Assembly: GCF_900258035.1 (NCBI RefSeq)
Contig: NZ_OGTP01000011.1
Location: 113,409 to 177,408, forward strand
Reading direction: 5' to 3'
Length of the DNA: 64,000 bases
From: Caballeronia novacaledonica
GTDB lineage: Bacteria > Pseudomonadota > Gammaproteobacteria > Burkholderiales > Burkholderiaceae
The position numbers and the translations under genes are program-made. The notes beneath the pieces were generated by a model that saw only the letters and a list, made by a program, of their open reading frames with translations, was not told the origin of the DNA and made no database searches. This document shows, piece after piece, positions 59,722 to 64,000 of the stretch (positions are counted from its first letter, which is position 1; every line of letters starts with the position of its first letter).

Positions 59722-61725
59722 ATGCCGCAAGCACCCGCGCCGCGCCGGCCACCCGCGAAGATCCTGCCGCCCGAAGCGCCCGGCGTGCGCGCGCTGGCGT
59801 CGCTGGTGACGGGCGTCGTCATCATTTGCGCGCTGTACTTTGGCCGCGCGGTGATGATTCCGATCATCCTCGCGATCCTGCTGAGCTTTCTGCTCGCGCC
59901 TTTCGTCGATTTCCTGCGGCGGCTGCGCTTCGGCCAGGTGCCTTCGGTGATCGTCGCGGTCTTCATCGCGCTTTCCGTGCTGACGGCCGTCGGCGCGTTG
60001 ATCGGCGCGCAGGTCGCGCAACTCGCGGGCGATCTGCCGAAGTATCAGGTCGCGGTCGAGCGCAAGATCGACTCCGTGCAGCGCGTGACCGTCGGCCGCG
60101 CCGACGAGTTTCTCGGCCGCGCGTCGCGTGCGCTGAAGCGGCTTTCGCCGGCGGCGCGCGAGCAGGAACAGAAGAACGAGGACAACCCGGCTGCCTCGCC
60201 GATCGATCAGCCGATGCCCGTCGAAGTCCACGAGCCCACGCCGACGCCGCTGGAACTGGCGCAGCGCTTCCTGTCGCCCGTCATCAGTCCGCTGGAAACC
60301 ACGGGCATCGTGCTGGTCGTCGCGGTGTTCATCCTTTTGCAGCGCGAGGATCTGCGCGACCGGCTGATACGGCTCTTCGGCTCGCGCGATCTGCATCGCG
60401 CCACCACCGCGATGGACGAGGCGGCGCGGCGCCTGTCGCGATACTTCCTCGCGCAACTCGGCATCAACGTGGGCGTGGGGATCATCATCGCGATCGGGCT
60501 TGCGATCATCGGCGTGCCGGGCGCGTTGCTGTTCGGCGTGATGACCGCGCTGCTGCGCTTCGTGCCCTACGTCGGGACGTGGATCGCGGCGATCGTCGCG
60601 GTCGTGTTCGCGGCGGCGGTCGGTCCGGGCTGGGCGATGCTCGTGTGGACCGTCGTGCTGTTCGGCGTGACCGATATCCTCGCGGGTCAGGTCGTCGAGC
60701 CGCTGCTGTACGGGCATAGCACGGGGCTGTCGCCGTTCGCGGTGATCGTCGCGGCGATTTTCTGGAGCTGGATCTGGGGGCCGATCGGCCTCGTGCTCTC
60801 GACGCCGCTCACCTTGTGTCTCGTGATTCTCGGCCGTCATGTGGATCGGCTCGAATTTCTCGACGTGCTGTTCGGCGACCGGCCCGCGCTCACGCCCGCC
60901 GAGAATTTCTATCAGCGCCTGCTCGCCAACGATCCCGACGAAGCGCTCGTGCAGGCCGAAACGCTGCTCAAGGAGCGCTCGCTGATCGCGTATTACGACG
61001 AGGTCGCGCTGCAAGGCCTGCGCTACGCCCACAACGACGTGCTGCGCGGCGTCGTGACGGCGGATCAGTTGAGGCGCATCAACGAATCGGCGCTCGACAT
61101 CATCGAAGGACTGGAAGATGCCGACGATACCGCCGTGACCATCGAGCGCAAGGACGAGCCGCCCGCGAGCCTCGATTCCCCCGACGATGAATCGGCGCTC
61201 GCGCACGAAACGCCGCCCGCTCGCTTCGATGCGCAGAAGGAAGGCCACACGGCGTCGGTGCTGTGCATCGCGGGGAGAAGCGAGCTGGACGATCTCGCGG
61301 CGACCATCGCCGTGCAGCTTTTCCGCAAACACGGCTTGTACGCCGATCTCGCGGGCTACGAGCGCTTCTCGCGCGGACGTTTCGGCGAAGTCGATCTCGC
61401 GGGCGTGACGATCATTTGCGTCGTGTCGTTCGATGCGGCCGAGTCGCCGCCGTATCTGCGCAACTTGCTGCGACGGCTGCATCAGCGGGCGTCGTCGGCG
61501 GAGCTGATCGTCGGGCTGGTGTTTCCCGAAAGCCCGCTGCAAGGCGAAGTGCTCGTGCGCACGAGTTCGGCGGCGGTGTCGTTCCGGGAACTGGTCGAAG
61601 CATGCGTGGCGGCCGCGCGCCGCCAGTCCGGCGACGGCGTGCCGTGGGCGGGTCTCGCCGACACGGGCGGCGAGACCGCGCTGAGCGGGCCGGGCGAGGA
61701 CGTGCCCGAACTGCGTGACGCGTGA
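59722..61725 (+). CDS. AI-2E-family (PerM/TqsA) membrane protein with long C-terminal extension
   Basis: 667 residues. The N-terminal half has about seven membrane segments (ALASLVTGVVIICALYFG, VMIPIILAILLSFLLAPFVDFLRR, PSVIVAVFIALSVLTAVGALIGAQV) and the family-typical FVPYVGTWIAAIVAVVFAA and DILAGQVVEPLLYGHSTGLSPFAVIVAAIFWSWIWGPIGLVLSTPLTL. After about residue 380 comes a soluble part of some 280 residues. The family includes autoinducer and ion exporters; the substrate is unknown. Two dispersed iterons lie upstream of it. Confidence 0.85.
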   Translation: MPQAPAPRRPPAKILPPEAPGVRALASLVTGVVIICALYFGRAVMIPIILAILLSFLLAPFVDFLRRLRFGQVPSVIVAVFIALSVLTAVGALIGAQVAQLAGDLPKYQVAVERKIDSVQRVTVGRADEFLGRASRALKRLSPAAREQEQKNEDNPAASPIDQPMPVEVHEPTPTPLELAQRFLSPVISPLETTGIVLVVAVFILLQREDLRDRLIRLFGSRDLHRATTAMDEAARRLSRYFLAQLGINVGVGIIIAIGLAIIGVPGALLFGVMTALLRFVPYVGTWIAAIVAVVFAAAVGPGWAMLVWTVVLFGVTDILAGQVVEPLLYGHSTGLSPFAVIVAAIFWSWIWGPIGLVLSTPLTLCLVILGRHVDRLEFLDVLFGDRPALTPAENFYQRLLANDPDEALVQAETLLKERSLIAYYDEVALQGLRYAHNDVLRGVVTADQLRRINESALDIIEGLEDADDTAVTIERKDEPPASLDSPDDESALAHETPPARFDAQKEGHTASVLCIAGRSELDDLAATIAVQLFRKHGLYADLAGYERFSRGRFGEVDLAGVTIICVVSFDAAESPPYLRNLLRRLHQRASSAELIVGLVFPESPLQGEVLVRTSSAAVSFRELVEACVAAARRQSGDGVPWAGLADTGGETALSGPGEDVPELRDA

Positions 61726-61744
61726 CGCGTGAGGCGCGACGCGT

Positions 61745-61978
61745 TTAGCGGTTGCCGTCGAACAGATCGTTGAGCATGGTGTCGAAGGCGGCCTGGGCGT
61801 CTTCGAGTTCCTGGAGCGCGGCATCGAAAGTCTGCAGCGCCATCTGCGACGGGCGGCCGTCGCCTTCGGGCGGAAACTGCGTTTGCAGCGCCAGGAAAGC
61901 GGATTGAACCTGACGCGTCGCGTTGACGATACGTTCCATCGCTCGCGCTTCTTCCGCGCGATTGTTCTCAGCGGTCAT
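61745..61978 (-). CDS. Small helical hypothetical protein
   Basis: 77 residues: MTAENNRAEEARAMERIVNATRQVQSAF, then ALQTFDAALQELEDAQAAFDTML, two amphipathic helices that may pair. No family recognised. ATG at 61978 is chosen over an upstream start three codons away. It converges on the AI-2E-family gene with a 19-bp gap. Confidence 0.6.
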   Translation of the reverse strand: MTAENNRAEEARAMERIVNATRQVQSAFLALQTQFPPEGDGRPSQMALQTFDAALQELEDAQAAFDTMLNDLFDGNR

Positions 61979-62096
61979 CGGACACACTCCTCGTGGGCAA
62001 TGTCCGATAGTACCAAGCGACGCGCCTTTCGACGCTGCCCGATCTCAGCTTTCGCGACCGCGAAGCGCCGCAGGGCTTCGTCGAGATGCGCATCGC

Positions 62097-62891
62097 TTAC
62101 TGCGCGCTCCATCCGCCGTCGATCTGCAGCGCCGAGCCGCGCATTTCGCTCGCGGCGTCGGAGCAGAGGAACACGGCCATGTCGCCGATCTGCTGCGCGG
62201 TCACGAACTGCGCCGACGGCTGCTTGTCGCCGAGCAGCTTCGCGCGGGCCGCGTCGGGCGTGAGCGAGTCGCGTGCGGCGAGATCGTCGATTTGCTTCTG
62301 CACGAGCGGCGTCAGCACGAAGCCTGGGCAGATGGCGTTGACGGTCACGCCGCTGCGGGCGTTTTCGAGCGCGGCGACTTTCGTCAGCCCGAGAATGCCG
62401 TGCTTCGCGGCGACATAGGCCGATTTGCCCGCCGAGCCGACGAGCCCATGCACCGACGCGATGTTGATCACGCGGCCCCAGTTGCGCGCGCGCATTTGCG
62501 GCAGCGCGACGCGCATCGTGTGGAACGCCGAACTCAGATTGATGGCGATGATCGCGTCCCAGCGATCGACCGGAAATTCGTCGATGGTCGCGACGTGCTG
62601 GATGCCTGCGTTGTTCACGAGGACATCGACGGCGCCGAAGCTTTCGTTCGCGAACGCGATCATCGCTTCGATTTCATCGGGCTTGGTCATGTCGGCCGGA
62701 TGGTGGACGGCTTTCGCGCCGGTTGCTTCGATTTGCTTCAGGGCGCCTTCGATATCGCCGAAGCCGTTGAGCACGAGATTCGCGCCGGCCTGCGCGAGCG
62801 CCGTGGCGATGGCCAGGCCGATGCCGCTCGTCGAGCCGGTTACTAGCGCCGTCTTCCCGGCGAGAGATTTATTCGATGCGGTTTGAGTCAT
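62097..62891 (-). CDS. 3-hydroxybutyrate dehydrogenase
   Basis: 264 residues, classical SDR. TGSTSGIGLAIATALAQAGANLVLNGFGD, then NNAGIQHVATIDEFPVDRWD, ASVHGLVGSAGKSAYVAAKHG (catalytic Ser, Tyr and Lys) and QFVTAQQIGDMAVFLCSDAASEMRGSALQIDGGWSAQ are close to BdhA of the Burkholderiaceae. It interconverts 3-hydroxybutyrate and acetoacetate with NAD in PHB degradation. ATG at 62891 follows AAGGGAAAC. No other PHB gene is adjacent. Confidence 0.88.
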   Translation of the reverse strand: MTQTASNKSLAGKTALVTGSTSGIGLAIATALAQAGANLVLNGFGDIEGALKQIEATGAKAVHHPADMTKPDEIEAMIAFANESFGAVDVLVNNAGIQHVATIDEFPVDRWDAIIAINLSSAFHTMRVALPQMRARNWGRVINIASVHGLVGSAGKSAYVAAKHGILGLTKVAALENARSGVTVNAICPGFVLTPLVQKQIDDLAARDSLTPDAARAKLLGDKQPSAQFVTAQQIGDMAVFLCSDAASEMRGSALQIDGGWSAQ

Positions 62892-63021
62892 ACGAGGTTG
62901 TTTCCCTTCGGGGTTTGAATTGGTGCTTGCCTGCGAAGTTTGGTGTGGTGGTTGCTTGCTCGTAAATAGGGGTTTTTTTCGTCTTTTTTTCGCCGGATCC
63001 CGATTTGCTTTTGGTCTATTA

Positions 63022-63164
63022 GCGTTGCCCCTGTGCGGGGCGGCAGTCACTTTCTTTGCTGCTGCAAAGAAAGTAACCAAAGAAAGCAGCTTTCCCATCC
63101 AAAGTGCCTCACGCCGGCCGCGGCACAGGCGATTGGCTGAATGGAACGGCTATAGCGAGTGCCC
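63022..63164. repeat. Left arm of 143-bp inverted repeat
   Basis: GCGTTGCCCCTGTGCGGGGC... to ...GAGTGCCC is the reverse complement, with several mismatches, of 63724-63866. Each arm contains an inner hairpin CTTTCTTTGC-TGCTGC-AAAGAAAG. The arms enclose the tandem repeats at 63236-63650. Confidence 0.82.
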
Positions 63165-63235
63165 TCAAAGGTCTTATCGGGCCTGGACCGCGCACGGTCC
63201 GACACATCGCACCACACCACTAACTGGTTCAGCAC

Positions 63236-63650
63236 GAAATAGCTCCAGCCCGCTTCGCGGCCGACCGGTCAATCGGGTCTGCGCGTGCTTCCGTACCAAC
63301 GCTGCCATCTCACTGCATTCGCTGTTCGTTGGTCTCCCTTGCAGACCTGGCGGCAGCGCGAAGCGCCGTGCCGAAGCTATCCGGCCCGCTTCGCGCCGAC
63401 CGGTCAAGCGGGTCGGCGTGTGCTGTCTCGCTAACGCCGCCATCTCACAAGATTCGCTGTTCGTTGGTTTCCCATGCATACCCGGCGGCAGCGCGAAGCG
63501 CTGTGCCGAAGCTATCCAGCCCGCTTCGCGCCGACCGCTCAATGGGTCGGTGCGTGCTGTCTCTCTAACGCAGTCATCTCACAAGATTCGCTGTTCGTTG
63601 GTTTCCCATGCATTACCAGCGGCAGCGCGTAGCGCTGTGCCGAAGCTATT
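63236..63650. repeat. About three tandem copies of a ~135-bp repeat
   Basis: The GAAGCTAT-type block recurs at 63373, 63508 and 63642 (periods 135 and 134), with a diverged start at 63236. Each unit has a CCCGCTTCGCG-CCGACCG part and an ATTCGCTGTTCGTTGGT part. Short frames here on both strands translate to repeat-like peptides and are not convincing genes. Confidence 0.78.
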
Positions 63651-63723
63651 TCGTGCTGAGCCAGCGCGCTAAAAGTTATGGCTTGTCAGACCGTGCGCGA
63701 GCCAAGTCTTATTCTGCTTGCGG

Positions 63724-63866
63724 GGGCACTCGCTACTGCCGTTCCATTCAGCCAATCGCCTGTGCCGCGGCCGGCATGAAGTGCTTAGGCTGGGGAAAGC
63801 TGTTTCTTTGGTTACTTTCTTTGCAGCAGCAAAGAAAGTGACTGCCGCCCCGCACAGGGGCGACGC
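63724..63866. repeat. Right arm of 143-bp inverted repeat
   Basis: Reverse complement of 63022-63164, same length. It ends about 100 bp before the IS3-type orfA start. Confidence 0.82.
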
Positions 63867-63969
63867 AAATACACCGACACGAAATCAGGATTTCACGACT
63901 GCTGGGGTAATCCGCCCGTCCAGTAAGCGGGATCAGAAGTAGAATTTCCAGCAAAGGGAGTTCTACGCA

Positions 63970-64000
63970 ATGAAGAAGTCGAAGTTCACAGACAGCCAGA
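63970..64000 (+). CDS. IS3-family transposase OrfA, N-terminus only
   Basis: The last 31 bases encode MKKSKFTDSQ, the usual start of OrfA in the IS3 group (IS407-like), after an AAAGGGAG ribosome-binding site. The rest lies beyond the window, so the right boundary and any orfB cannot be seen. No confident terminal inverted repeat was identified upstream; the IS probably begins around 63890-63920. Confidence 0.7.
   Translation, partial: MKKSKFTDSQ

Noticed and set aside
63170..63700. Short peptides with repeated NSE(C/S)xEMAAL motifs in the tandem-repeat region
   Set aside because: They reflect the DNA repeat on both strands, with no ribosome-binding sites or conserved reading frame length.
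1..64000. CRISPR arrays, tRNA and rRNA genes
   Set aside because: No regularly spaced short repeats with unique spacers, and no cloverleaf or rRNA-like sequences, were found by eye.

Overview
The window is GC-rich, densely coded DNA that looks like a secondary chromosome (chromid) of the Burkholderia / Paraburkholderia / Caballeronia group. The evidence is a plasmid-type replication and partition core (parA, parB and a Rep_3-type initiator at 13.5-16.7 kb), an iteron field just beyond it, six copies of a CTTTATGCGCATAAAG-type parS palindrome, and the kbl-tdh pair beside the origin. I recall this arrangement from chromosome 2 of that group. The genus call is an inference; nothing here separates the three genera.

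Layout. 0-0.4 kb: tail of a hotdog thioesterase. 0.5-10.2 kb: a nine-gene leftward operon (sugar ABC transporter plus oxidative deoxy-sugar catabolism, best read as L-fucose to pyruvate and lactate) with a divergent IclR regulator. 10.3-13.3 kb: an unknown protein converging on a Pat-like acyl-CoA synthetase/acetyltransferase. 13.3-20.7 kb: the replication region, with parS sites, parAB, rep, 18 same-strand iterons, a KfrA-like coiled-coil protein with a C-terminal zinc-binding motif, and a tyrosine-recombinase-fold protein whose active site looks decayed. 20.7-25.1 kb: an unknown gene behind a full LexA box, csbD, and an XRE-cupin regulator divergent from kbl-tdh across tandem operators.

25-44.9 kb is accessory metabolism: YceI lipoprotein, small outer-membrane protein, LysR with M20 hydrolase and MHS transporter, sugar-acid dehydratase with a DapA-family enzyme, MarR-GNAT fusion, a QseBC/PmrAB-like two-component system, a Gfo/Idh/MocA oxidoreductase, a Cys-type sulfatase with its radical-SAM maturase, and an MHS transporter divergent from an IclR regulator. 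45-48.8 kb has a toxin-antitoxin module, a Spy/CpxP-like protein, an isolated holin/endolysin cassette, a TerB-like protein and a Usp protein. 48.8-62.9 kb has PhoD phosphatase, WrbA, LysE and FUSC exporters, zwf, a LysR, a PNPOx/FNR/2Fe-2S fusion, GST, small proteins, an AI-2E-family protein and 3-hydroxybutyrate dehydrogenase. The window ends in a 143-bp inverted repeat around ~135-bp tandem repeats and the start of an IS3-family orfA.

The most interesting signal is that the origin iteron (CCCG-N6-CTCACC) also occurs outside the origin. It is found as pairs at 19.6-19.7, 44.9 and 59.6 kb and as a single copy at 33.9 kb. These extend up to 41 kb from the origin, near otherwise unrelated genes, and could be initiator-binding copy-control or timing sites for the chromid.
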